Both the position numbers and the translations under genes were made by a program. Below the pieces are notes generated by a model. It made no database searches and was not told the origin of the DNA. It saw only the letters and a program-made list of their open reading frames with translations. A DNA stretch of 64,000 nucleotides from Paenibacillus sp. RC67. GTDB taxonomy: Bacteria > Bacillota > Bacilli > Paenibacillales > NBRC-103111. This document shows positions 27,255 to 34,743 of this stretch, piece after piece. The DNA lies in the NCBI RefSeq assembly GCF_030020805.1, contig NZ_CP125098.1, positions 1,468,001-1,532,000 of the forward strand, in the 5' to 3' direction. The stretch's first letter is position 1. The number at the start of each line of letters is the position of its first letter.

Positions 27255-27590
27255 TTAATGTCATTTGGCCACTGCACCTACAGAATGTGCGGCTTCTGTT
27301 AATGCAGATTCTAATTATTTCTTTCCTTTCATTCCTTTTAAAGATTTTCGTTTGCTTGCGCTCTCATTATGTCCGGGTACGAGTGCTGTTTAATGACATA
27401 AGTGGGCCGCGCTTGGATATTGGTGTTTAATATTTGTTCCTATTTCAGCTAGTATTTGTTCAGCCATCCGAGTTGCAATACCAGGTACAGAATCTAATCG
27501 TTCTATGTCTTCTTGGTCTGAGATGACTCTTTTGGCAACCTCTTGGGCTCAGAGAGGAAGTCAATGTGGTATCAAAATGAGGTAGAGCAA
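27255..27590 (-). pseudogene. IS110-family transposase remnant (C-terminal part)
   Basis: The minus strand, read through stops and frameshifts, gives LDSVPGIATRMAEQILAEIG, then an HLCxxTALVPGHNESASKRKS-like stretch, then LESALTEAAHSVGA. These are the conserved blocks of the IS110-family C-terminal domain. No frame is open for more than about 40 codons. It fills most of the 590-bp gap after the MalT-like gene; the rest of the gap shows nothing else. Confidence 0.75.
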
Positions 27591-27617
27591 GACAATTAAA
27601 ATGTCTGGAGGTGACCT

Positions 27618-28154
27618 ATGATCGTAGAACTTAACAGACAATTCGCAAGAAAAATAGGCATTATGCTTGAATCAAAGCTTATATGGTATAAGCACTATTT
27701 CATATTTTGTGATGAAGTCATTGAAAACATGGATAGACCTCCATATTGGATTATCGAACTTGCAATAAAAAAGTATATTGGAGATGCAATTACAATTGCA
27801 AATACGTATGCTTTTTCGGAACCGTTTGAAACTTTCCCAAATTCATTATATGATTTTCATGTGGGCTGTCTGTTTTTAAGGTATGAAAGAAAGGAACTTT
27901 CATGGGCATCTTTCTTGAAAGAATCTGGTGACTTTGCTGACGGATATCAGTTAGTTAAACGTGAGTGTGAATTTTTTTATTATAAGCTGAGTGACTATGA
28001 AGAGAGCGAATACTCAATTGATTTGGAAATAAAACAAGCAGAAATTATTAAAAAAGAGTTTAAGAATGAAATTCATGAGGTTCGAAATATTTATGCCCCA
28101 TTTGTTGATTATTTTCGTAAGTACGTCTCATCACAAAATAACAAGTTGAATTGA
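27618..28154 (+). CDS. hypothetical protein of 178 residues
   Basis: I do not recognise the family. The protein is A/T-rich in coding, rich in aromatic and charged residues and largely helical, with no signal peptide. GGAGGTG precedes the ATG at good spacing. It sits between an IS110 remnant and a structured repeat copy that starts 70 bp after its stop codon. Its lower GC than the flanking core genes suggests acquisition. The size and setting would fit an immunity- or defence-like orphan, but nothing in the sequence proves a function. Confidence 0.6.
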   Translation: MIVELNRQFARKIGIMLESKLIWYKHYFIFCDEVIENMDRPPYWIIELAIKKYIGDAITIANTYAFSEPFETFPNSLYDFHVGCLFLRYERKELSWASFLKESGDFADGYQLVKRECEFFYYKLSDYEESEYSIDLEIKQAEIIKKEFKNEIHEVRNIYAPFVDYFRKYVSSQNNKLN

Positions 28155-28223
28155 AAGATACTGTGGGCATAAGGGTAGGGTTAAAAAACCGCTTTATAAA
28201 TTATTAAAGTCTTTTCAGTTACG

Positions 28224-28301
28224 CTGACGGGACACTATAGCTCAGAAGAACGAGGCTGCTGACATGGATCGGCAGCCTCGTTGTGCTGACTGGCTGGTTA
28301 G
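28224..28301 (+). repeat. structured intergenic repeat, copy A
   Basis: It begins CTGACGGGACACTATAG and ends GGCTGGTTAG. In the middle is a perfect hairpin, AACGAGGCTGC (28249-28259) with GCAGCCTCGTT (28272-28282). It follows the stop codon of a small gene by 70 bp. Confidence 0.75.
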
Positions 28302-28376
28302 AGCAATAAAGCTTATTAATAATTTCAGAATTAATGTGTTAAAATAATGGAAAAAAATTTAAAGGAGAGTATACAC

Positions 28377-28703
28377 ATGATCGTCGTTACGACCGAAAAC
28401 ATTCCAGGATATAAAGTCAAAGAAGTCAAAGGAATGTGCTTTGGACTGATTGTTAGGAGTCGCGGGCTTGGCGCTGACATCAAAGCAGCATTCAAAGGTT
28501 TGGTGGGAGGCGAAATCAAACAGTTCACTTCGTTGCTAGAAGATCTCCGGAAAGAATCCATGGACCGCTTGGTACAAAACGCTCAGGCAATGGGCGCGAA
28601 TGCCATTGTGATGGTCCGCTTTGATTCAGGAGAAATTGGAAAATCAATGGGTGAAATCGTAGCATACGGCACCGCCGTAGTGGTTGAAAAAGAAAGAGAA
28701 TGA
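28377..28703 (+). CDS. UPF0145/YbjQ family protein
   Basis: A 108-residue protein of the YbjQ family: IVVTTENIPGYKVKEVKG at the start, GLGADIKAAFKGLVGGEI in the middle, and the conserved AQAMGANAIVMVRFD. The family forms small oligomeric domains sometimes annotated as heavy-metal binding; no function is established. AAAGGAG is ten bases before the ATG. Its stop overlaps the next gene by an ATGA, so the two form an operon. Confidence 0.88.
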   Translation: MIVVTTENIPGYKVKEVKGMCFGLIVRSRGLGADIKAAFKGLVGGEIKQFTSLLEDLRKESMDRLVQNAQAMGANAIVMVRFDSGEIGKSMGEIVAYGTAVVVEKERE

Positions 28704-28924
28704 ATTGGATCCTAGGCTATTATGGCGTTCAGTTAGTCATTGTTCTGATCATCATTATTTTATCTGTGCTTGTCTATGACAAACGTTACAAAAAAAGAAA
28801 GGCTGGGGTTATTCCCAATGGGTTTATCCGCACGGAGGAAGTTAGCGTAGATCCCGTTACGCATGAGAAGCAGCGAGTTTATTACAACCCGGATACAGGT
28901 GAGCGAATCTATATTCGTGAATAA
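28700..28924 (+). CDS. small single-helix membrane protein
   Basis: A 74-residue protein with one N-terminal membrane helix (about 8-27), a basic anchor DKRYKKRKAG, and a short soluble tail containing DPVTHEKQRVYYNPDTGERIYI. It is translationally coupled to the YbjQ-like gene by an ATGA overlap. I do not recognise the family. A role as a membrane partner of the YbjQ-like protein is only inferred from the coupling. Confidence 0.7.
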   Translation: MNWILGYYGVQLVIVLIIIILSVLVYDKRYKKRKAGVIPNGFIRTEEVSVDPVTHEKQRVYYNPDTGERIYIRE

Positions 28925-29059
28925 TAGAAGACGCAGTTCACTCATTTTTAAAAGCGTCTGAAAGGTGTGGGTGAAATGCTTTGCAACTAGGAATTAGCCG
29001 CAATCGTTACTGAATAACCTAAGCACTCCAGTCTATGAACGGCATACTTTACAATAGAT

Positions 29060-29785
29060 TGTTACTTCTGTTTGTCATAGTAATCCTCACCAAGGTCTAC
29101 ATACATTTCTTTACGAGTTAGTAGATAAAACGCAATCCTTAACATAGTATGAGCAACATTTACTGCTGCTCGCTTTTTACCTTTTCATGCTGCTGTACGT
29201 CTATACATGGCTCCGAGAAAGTTTTTTGATGCAGGAACGGAATGGGCTGCTTCTACCAAAGCAGATTTAAGATACTTGTTCCCGTTTGTGGTTTTGGCAG
29301 ATTTCTATTTACCTGCACTCTCTTTATGTTCAGGTACCAATCCAGCCCAAGAGCATAAATGCGCTGCACTGGGAAACTGTTGATTAATGTCCGTTCCAAT
29401 CTCCGCCAGGATCTGCTCCGCCATTCGAGTGGTTATACCTGGGATTGAATCTAACCGTTTAGTGCAGCAACTTCTTTGTCGAGAACTTCAGCCTGTTCAC
29501 TCAAAAAATCAATGTGAGTTAAAATGGTCTTAATCATGTCACGAGAGGAGACACCCATATATCCGAGACGACGGAGCCAAGCTTAATGTTTGCTCCTTCC
29601 AGCACCTTCTGAATGCCGTTGTGTTGTCTGGCTCTCTCTGATGCTACGGCGATACCGAACAAGCTCTCGAAGTTCGCGTTGATTTCGGTTTGGAATGAAG
29701 CTTGCTTTGAGTAGTCCAAGACGGAGAAGTTTGGCGATCCATTCGAAATCCTTGACATCTACATCACCCCAAGTTTTCAACAAAA
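29060..29785 (-). pseudogene. IS110-family transposase remnant
   Basis: Minus-strand reading recovers DVDVKDFEWIAKLLRLGLL and NRNQRELRELVRYRRSI. A frame change leads to IQKVLEGANIKLGSV, and a third frame gives the C-terminal blocks (GLVPEHKESAG, NGNKYLKSALVEAAHSV and YRRTAA). Several stops and frameshifts are present, and the first part of the DEDD catalytic domain is missing. This is a different copy from the one at 27255-27590. No intact ends were identified. Confidence 0.8.
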
Positions 29786-29904
29786 AAAAGATGCTCCTGT
29801 TAAATAAACAGAAGCATCTCATTCAAAATCTATTCGAAAATAGAAATGTAAACATACCATATTTATAAAATAATGACAAATATAGAGTTGTTAAATCATA
29901 TTGT

Positions 29905-29982
29905 GGGTGAATGCGGCTTCTTGTTTATTTATTAAGTTATTTGCTTTTATAATAAATAAACAATGGCTCAAATGATTCACCC
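29905..29982. repeat. nested inverted repeat in an A/T-rich gap
   Basis: Outer arms are GGGTGAAT (29905-29912) and ATTCACCC (29975-29982). Inner arms are TTGTTTATTTATT (29921-29933) and AATAAATAAACAA (29951-29963). All are perfect. No gene is visible from 29786 to 30227; apart from this structure and repeat copy B, I see nothing in that stretch. Confidence 0.55.
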
Positions 29983-30127
29983 TCCGTTCAAAAATTTGTT
30001 AATTTCAATCTAGCATTTTACTATGCCTCAAACTGGGATACACATACCGAGTCATGTGCTCTAATTATATAGTTTATATGGTACATGTGGCCAACCAGAT
30101 ACCTCATTAGGATAAGATAAATTGATA

Positions 30128-30212
30128 CTAACGGAGAACAAGAGTTCAATAAACAAGGAAGCAGCCAATAGCGATTGAGCGGCTGCCTTTTCCTGCTATC
30201 AGGCAGGAGGTC
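30128..30212 (+). repeat. structured intergenic repeat, copy B
   Basis: It begins CTAACGGAGAACAAGAG and holds the hairpin GCAGCC/GGCTGC (about 30161-30186). It ends in a GCAGGAGG-like segment rather than the usual GGTTAG. Its CTAACGG end faces away from the minus-strand gene that follows. Confidence 0.65.
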
Positions 30213-30226
30213 GTGTGAAATGAAAT

Positions 30227-30508
30227 TCAGTAAAGGGTAGGAATTGGGGGGCAGGCCACGGCATCAATGATTCTTGGGTCAATTCCGTAAAACATCCAAA
30301 AGGCTCCATCCCACCTATAACCTGATACTTCACCATATTCTACACGAGTAGGATAAAACCAGAAATGGTCTCCGTTCAATAGCCAGACGTATGTGTACTC
30401 ATATAAACAGTCAATTACATAGGATACCGCAGGTTTTTGGGGGATGAACGTTGGTGGAGGAGATAGCGGTTGCCTCATGTACACCTGTGGTTGCGGGATA
30501 AAAAACAT
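30227..30508 (-). CDS. hypothetical protein of 93 residues (aromatic-rich)
   Basis: A small protein with a proline-rich N-terminal third and an aromatic-rich C-terminal part (GDHFWFYPTRVEYGEVSGYRW, then FWMFYGIDPRIIDAVAC). Similar short proteins are common in Bacillus and Paenibacillus and are sometimes labelled transporter without evidence; no function can be given. An AAAAGGG site is 11 bases before the ATG at 30508; GTG at 30520 is an alternative. It lies on the minus strand between repeat copies B and C, unlike most genes of this region. Confidence 0.55.
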   Translation of the reverse strand: MFFIPQPQVYMRQPLSPPPTFIPQKPAVSYVIDCLYEYTYVWLLNGDHFWFYPTRVEYGEVSGYRWDGAFWMFYGIDPRIIDAVACPPIPTLY

Positions 30509-30638
30509 TGAATTCCACACCCTTTTAAGAAGTTTAAATTAACTCGTATCCCATGTTATGTGGGTGAATAACTATTTGACTGTGCACTTGCCTAAGATAA
30601 TGAAGACAGTCGATCACTTGTGATTTGTCCCCCAGTAA

Positions 30639-30718
30639 CTAACGGAGAACTAAAAAAAATAATCAACTAAGACGTGGCTGCAGCCGTGTTATGCTGACGG
30701 GGAGATTACGTTAATGCC
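30639..30718 (+). repeat. structured intergenic repeat, copy C
   Basis: It begins CTAACGGAGAAC, has a short GGCTGCAGCC hairpin in an ACG/CGT context, then TTATGCTGACGGGG, and ends TTACGTTAATGCC. The end matches that of copy F. Confidence 0.65.
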
Positions 30719-30861
30719 AGGAATAAGACTTCAAAAGAAAGCATTTAAGAGTAATGTGATTCTCCATAGAGGGAGGATAATATCACATAAATTAGTTGTT
30801 TAAAAATGTAAATATATGGTATATTTTGAAGAGGACCTTTTTTGCTTGGTGAGGAGGTTGA

Positions 30862-31239
30862 GTGTTGAGTCAGGTTAGCTTTGCCAAATCGTTTTCAATA
30901 TTACAAATAACCATAGGTATTTTATTTTTATCTCAAGCATTAAAGCTGATTTTTACAGCCCAGCCTGATTTCTCAATTGGGGAGTATCATGTTTTTTACT
31001 CTTTTTTAATAAGCTCCCTGGCGTGGCTAGTCCCAGGAATAGTACTTCTAAGTAAAAGAAACTGGGGATGGATAACGGCATTATCTATTTATATGGGATG
31101 TTTATTTTATCAGTGTTGGAGCTTATGGAGAGTAATGATTGATGCTCCTTACTTGGAAAGATTAATTCAAAGACACTTATTTTCAATTAGCCTGTTTATA
31201 GTAATAGTAATACTTCTATTAGTTATGAGAAAGAAATGA
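30862..31239 (+). CDS. four-helix membrane protein of unknown function
   Basis: A 125-residue protein with four hydrophobic helices (about 12-32, 43-63, 68-88 and 104-122) and short polar loops. GAGGAGG lies just upstream of GTG at 30862 and TTG at 30865; either may be the start. I do not recognise the family. A repeat copy begins about 16 bp after the stop codon. The A/T-rich coding sequence fits the accessory character of the region. Confidence 0.6.
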   Translation: MLSQVSFAKSFSILQITIGILFLSQALKLIFTAQPDFSIGEYHVFYSFLISSLAWLVPGIVLLSKRNWGWITALSIYMGCLFYQCWSLWRVMIDAPYLERLIQRHLFSISLFIVIVILLLVMRKK

Positions 31240-31254
31240 TCTCGCTAACCATTA

Positions 31255-31312
31255 CTGATAAGACGGGACACGATAGTTGAGGGGCTAGCATCGCAGCAGC
31301 TCCTCTTTTGCT
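31255..31312 (+). repeat. structured intergenic repeat, copy D (short form)
   Basis: It contains GACGGGACACGATAG, close to the start of copy A, followed by a GAGGGGCT/AGCTCCTC hairpin ending in a T run. The right end of the longer copies is missing. Confidence 0.6.
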
Positions 31313-31378
31313 TGATTTAAAGAATCTCCCGATGTATTTAACGAATATTTCGTAGAAATGATAAGGAGGGTGGTAACC

Positions 31379-31564
31379 ATGTTTTCTTGGACATCTATGA
31401 TTGCCCAGATGGTATTTTTAGGGTTAATCCTATTATTTTTCTTTAGTTTATATAGATTTGTTAAGGGTATAGTCGATAGGAGCAAAGTTTCAAACGATAC
31501 ATTAAGGAGGCTGGAACAGAAGATGGATACCTTAATAGATCAACAAAATGATCAAAGGAAATGA
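31379..31564 (+). CDS. small membrane protein (DUF4083-like)
   Basis: A 61-residue protein with one long hydrophobic helix (about 7-28) and a charged, coiled-coil-prone tail (LRRLEQKMDTLIDQQND). This layout matches the small Bacillus proteins grouped as DUF4083, whose function is unknown. AAGGAGG with a short spacer precedes the ATG at 31379. It stands alone on the plus strand. Confidence 0.6.
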   Translation: MFSWTSMIAQMVFLGLILLFFFSLYRFVKGIVDRSKVSNDTLRRLEQKMDTLIDQQNDQRK

Positions 31565-31731
31565 TAATCCTTCAAGGTGCACAAGGGACTGACTGTAAAC
31601 AGTAATTATTAACCTATGTGTAATGTTGATTTAAGATATTCCTTGCCTATATCCCATACATTCCCAATGATATGATGTTCATATATCAGTTGCGCAACTG
31701 TTATAATTTGAAAAGGAAAAGGGGAAAAAGG

Positions 31732-32433
31732 ATGGGGAAGGACAATATAATTAAATCGATGCTTTCTGTAAAGGTAAGTATGACACCGAATGGATTTGTT
31801 GCAAATCAATTAACTCCAAAACAGTTTGCAGATTGCTATGAATTGTTTTTTGACGAGATTTTAGAAATTAGTTCATCGGATATAACAGGAGTAGAAGGCT
31901 ATGGTCAGTTTAATGATGAATGTACAACAGAATATGGGACCTGCAGAGAATTCCTGATTGATACCTTTGTAGAAGATAAAGAAGGCTACTGGTATAACTG
32001 GAAAGAAATGTTTGAAACGACGGTTTTAGAGCGTGAATTTTTCGAAAAATACTTCAAGGAAATGGACGATAGAATTCGTTATTGTGAAGGAAGACGTTAT
32101 TTGGTTTATAACAATACGTTTTTCGTCAATATGATCACAGATGGAAAGACCATGGTCGGTTTCCCTGATTGGAGCAGATCCGGCATTTGCGATTTCCTTT
32201 TGGATTTTGCCATTATGGACTTAAATAAGCCTTACTTAAAAATACCGGAATTGTTCGTTGAGTATTGCAAAAAAAGGGATATCATCATACCCGATTTTAA
32301 AGAAAGATTCTTATGTATGGCTTATTATAAAGGGATCGATACCTTGCGTTGGCATGCTTCGATTGATGATACGGAATCGTGCATGTCCATCATGAAATCC
32401 ATCAGAGAGCTGAAAGATCGGCTATACGCCTAA
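31732..32433 (+). CDS. aminoglycoside phosphotransferase-like protein with degenerate catalytic loop
   Basis: A 233-residue protein whose second half has the outline of an aminoglycoside kinase of the hygromycin-kinase type: VNMITDGKTMVGFPDWSRSG, then DFLLDFAIMDL. The catalytic loop, normally HGDxxxxN, reads YNNTFFVN, so the catalytic aspartate is absent. The N-terminal ATP-binding lobe is short and hard to recognise. It is therefore probably a pseudokinase or has another activity (inference). The start at 31732 follows AGGGGAAAAAGG. The CD3324-type regulator begins 15 bp downstream, so the two are likely one operon. Confidence 0.6.
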   Translation: MGKDNIIKSMLSVKVSMTPNGFVANQLTPKQFADCYELFFDEILEISSSDITGVEGYGQFNDECTTEYGTCREFLIDTFVEDKEGYWYNWKEMFETTVLEREFFEKYFKEMDDRIRYCEGRRYLVYNNTFFVNMITDGKTMVGFPDWSRSGICDFLLDFAIMDLNKPYLKIPELFVEYCKKRDIIIPDFKERFLCMAYYKGIDTLRWHASIDDTESCMSIMKSIRELKDRLYA

Positions 32434-32448
32434 ATAGATGGTGATGAG

Positions 32449-33147
32449 ATGAAATATGAGAATGCCTGCGATGTATTACCAGAAGAACTATTGAAAGAAA
32501 TCCAGAAATACGCGGCAGGAAAACTTCTATATATTCCTTCTGGAGAGGAAAAAAGGGCTTGGGGCGAAGCGTCCGGTTACCGAGATCAATTGCAACGGCG
32601 CAACCTGATGATTCGCAATAAGTATGCCCATGGAGTTACGGTTTCGGAGCTTGCGGACGATTACTTTATATCCTTGGATTCCATTAAGAAAATCATCTAT
32701 TCAAAGAAAAATGATAGGCATTTAACCTATTCTCCGACTATAGAATCAGCTGTACAATATGCGAATGTCGGGATGATCGAAATATGGATTCAATGCTATC
32801 TAATGCTTACCCGAAAAGCTGCTCCCATTTTACATGATTTCATGAACGAAGATCATCTGTATTTTGGAGTTGTTAAGTTTCCACTGCGTCTTATTCAGCG
32901 TGATGGAATAGAGTCCGGGGAAGATCATGTAGATGAAGATGAGGACCCTGTAGCCGCTCTCCCACCGCTTCTTATTCAATATGCAGAAGGCAAATTTTAT
33001 TGCACCGTACAGAAAGAGTTAATGGGCGCACTAAAGCAACGCAAAGTAAATGCTTATTCGACCATTATTGTTTTGAAAGGAAATAACGATTATAAAAGAT
33101 TTATGAAATACTATGGAACCGTATTATTTTTTGTTGAGAAAGTATGA
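32449..33147 (+). CDS. CD3324-type Mor-like DNA-binding protein with a C-terminal extension
   Basis: A 232-residue protein. Residues 1-90 match the CD3324 family (LPEELLKEIQKYAAGKLLYIP, then a helix-turn-helix ELADDYFISLDSIKKIIYS), a short putative transcription regulator related to Mor/C activators. The remaining 140 residues are an extension with an acidic linker (EDHVDEDEDP) that I do not recognise; the family is usually about 90 residues, so this looks like a fusion. GGTGATG overlaps the start region. It lies 15 bp after the kinase-like gene and probably regulates or partners with it (inference). Confidence 0.7.
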   Translation: MKYENACDVLPEELLKEIQKYAAGKLLYIPSGEEKRAWGEASGYRDQLQRRNLMIRNKYAHGVTVSELADDYFISLDSIKKIIYSKKNDRHLTYSPTIESAVQYANVGMIEIWIQCYLMLTRKAAPILHDFMNEDHLYFGVVKFPLRLIQRDGIESGEDHVDEDEDPVAALPPLLIQYAEGKFYCTVQKELMGALKQRKVNAYSTIIVLKGNNDYKRFMKYYGTVLFFVEKV

Positions 33148-33184
33148 CTTTGATTGACGTACTATAGAGACATGATAGCTAAAA

Positions 33185-33222
33185 AAGCACTCCTCTAACC
33201 CTTTCGGGATTAAAGAAGTGCT
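33185..33222. terminator. bidirectional terminator
   Basis: AAGCACTCCT is paired with a slightly bulged AAGAAGTGCT across a CCTTTCGGG core, with A-rich flanks. It separates the CD3324-type gene from the convergent binding-protein gene. The bases just before it (33160-33184) weakly resemble the start of the structured repeat. Confidence 0.7.
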
Positions 33223-33274
33223 CAACGTACGAATGATGAGATTCACTTAAACGATACGATATTTGAACGATGGT

Positions 33275-34306
33275 TTAATAATTCGTAAATTCAGGACCGG
33301 TATATTCGGAAGGAATAACAATTTCACCTGATTCAATTTTCTCGGCGAACGTTGCAATTTTATCCTTCACGTCTTGTGGAACAATAGGGGACAAGGTAAG
33401 TCGAACGGCATCCGGATTTTCAAGTCCGATTTTTTTCACCATATTCGGCTTCCACTTACCTTCGGTCAAATCCTTGATTGCTCCGTATACTGTCAAGCTT
33501 GCATCCGAAATCGCAGATCCAATGAAAACATCGGGTGCATCGGCATAATAATCGCGAACGTTAGCGAATTGATACACGCCATTCTCACGTGCTGCATCCG
33601 TAACCCCGGAACGAGCTGTATTCAGCATGGTGAAGATCATATCCGAGCCCGCGTTAATTTGCGCTTGCGCAACTCGTTTCGCCAAATCGGCATCTTCCTG
33701 ATCACCTGTAAACGTGGTAAGGAGCGTTGCGTTAGGATTCGTGTATTTCAAACCGTCGGCATATGCTGCGCGTCCCAACAGACCAGGACCTACGCGAGCA
33801 CCGGAAATATGAGAAACCACATTCGTTTTGGTGAGAAGTCCAGCTGCTGCGCCTGCCAGCCATGCGGATTCTTCTTGTTTTACCTGATAGCTGGACAGGT
33901 TATCACCGGTCAAATTCGTTTGCGTATTAACAAATTTAATTTTTGGAAATTCTTTAGCTACTAGCTTCACGGCTTCCGAGCTTTGCCCTGCATGAGCAAT
34001 GATCATATCCGGTTTTTTCTTAGCCAATGCGCGTAATGCGTCCGCAATTTGAGCGGTATCATGCGGGATATTTTCCACATAGGTTGCCTTGATTTTGAAG
34101 TCCTCTTCTGCCTTAACCAATCCGCGGTAAGCAGATTCCATAAAGCCGCCATCCTTGGAGGAACCCGGAATTAATAGAGCGACTTTTGCTTTTTTATGAT
34201 TGGTGTGTGACGGGCCTTTGCTAGCTTCTGCTGTAGACAAACCGGATGAAAAGACAAGTGCCAAAGCCAAGCTCGACAAAGCCAATTTCGAAAGAAGTTT
34301 TCTCAA
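33275..34306 (-). CDS. BMP-family (PnrA-like) ABC transporter substrate-binding protein
   Basis: A 343-residue secreted protein with a cleavable signal peptide (about residues 1-29) and no lipobox cysteine, which is unusual because Gram-positive members are normally lipoproteins. The body is a type I periplasmic-binding fold: VALLIPGSSKDGGFMESAYRG, then PDMIIAHAGQSSEAV, then ISGARVGPGLLGRAAYADGL. The family binds nucleosides or acts as basic membrane protein Med/BMP. No permease or ATPase gene is adjacent, so it is an orphan. The gene starts with ATG at 34306 after a CGAGGGG site. Confidence 0.85.
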   Translation of the reverse strand: MRKLLSKLALSSLALALVFSSGLSTAEASKGPSHTNHKKAKVALLIPGSSKDGGFMESAYRGLVKAEEDFKIKATYVENIPHDTAQIADALRALAKKKPDMIIAHAGQSSEAVKLVAKEFPKIKFVNTQTNLTGDNLSSYQVKQEESAWLAGAAAGLLTKTNVVSHISGARVGPGLLGRAAYADGLKYTNPNATLLTTFTGDQEDADLAKRVAQAQINAGSDMIFTMLNTARSGVTDAARENGVYQFANVRDYYADAPDVFIGSAISDASLTVYGAIKDLTEGKWKPNMVKKIGLENPDAVRLTLSPIVPQDVKDKIATFAEKIESGEIVIPSEYTGPEFTNY

Positions 34307-34531
34307 GATGTACCCCTCGTTTCCAAAAAATAGTTTTGTCCGGACAAATCAGAGAATAAACTAGACTTCATTTTTTGTCAAATAATGCCGAAAATAAATA
34401 TAGGGAATAAAACCGATAATTGCGCAATAACATCATTTGCAGGCCTATTCTCCCGATATCGTCCATGACGATTGCACTAAAATTCGACATTTCGGTACGT
34501 AAAGTAAGTATTTAGTTTTAGTAAAGAGGTC

Positions 34532-34560
34532 TTGTATTTTTCAAAATGCTATATTATACT
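34532..34560 (+). promoter_or_regulatory. promoter of the c-di-GMP riboswitch transcript
   Basis: TTGTAT (34532-34537), a 17-bp spacer and TATACT (34555-34560), placed about 20 bp before the aptamer. Confidence 0.65.
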
Positions 34561-34582
34561 TTGGCCAAAGAATACCCATATC

Positions 34583-34714
34583 ACGAAAAGGCAAACTTCT
34601 CGAAAGAGGAGGACGCAAAGCCACGGACCTAAGGATTTCGATCTACGGCAGCCGGGCCACCGAAAATTGGGGGGTAATCCATCCCTTTTTTTGGGGATGG
34701 ATTTTTTATTTTTG
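34583..34714 (+). promoter_or_regulatory. c-di-GMP-I (GEMM) riboswitch with terminator
   Basis: The aptamer (34583-34665) has the conserved GEMM-I elements: GGCAAAC, a GAAA tetraloop stem, GACGCAAAGCCACGG, ACCTAAGG, and GGCAGCCGGGCCACC. The expression platform is a terminator, AATCCATCCC (34676-34685) pairing with GGGGATGGATT (34693-34703), followed by T residues. It should control the receptor gene 30 bp downstream by transcription termination. Whether ligand turns expression on or off would need a folding model. Confidence 0.92.
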
Positions 34715-34743
34715 TAATATCTCAGTAGGGGGATGCTAGGATC

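Noticed and set aside
31732..32433. Functional aminoglycoside resistance gene
   Set aside because: The catalytic aspartate and histidine of the kinase loop are replaced, so resistance should not be assumed.
33160..33222. Tenth copy of the structured repeat
   Set aside because: Only a loose match (ACATGATAGCT) before a terminator; no matching right end.
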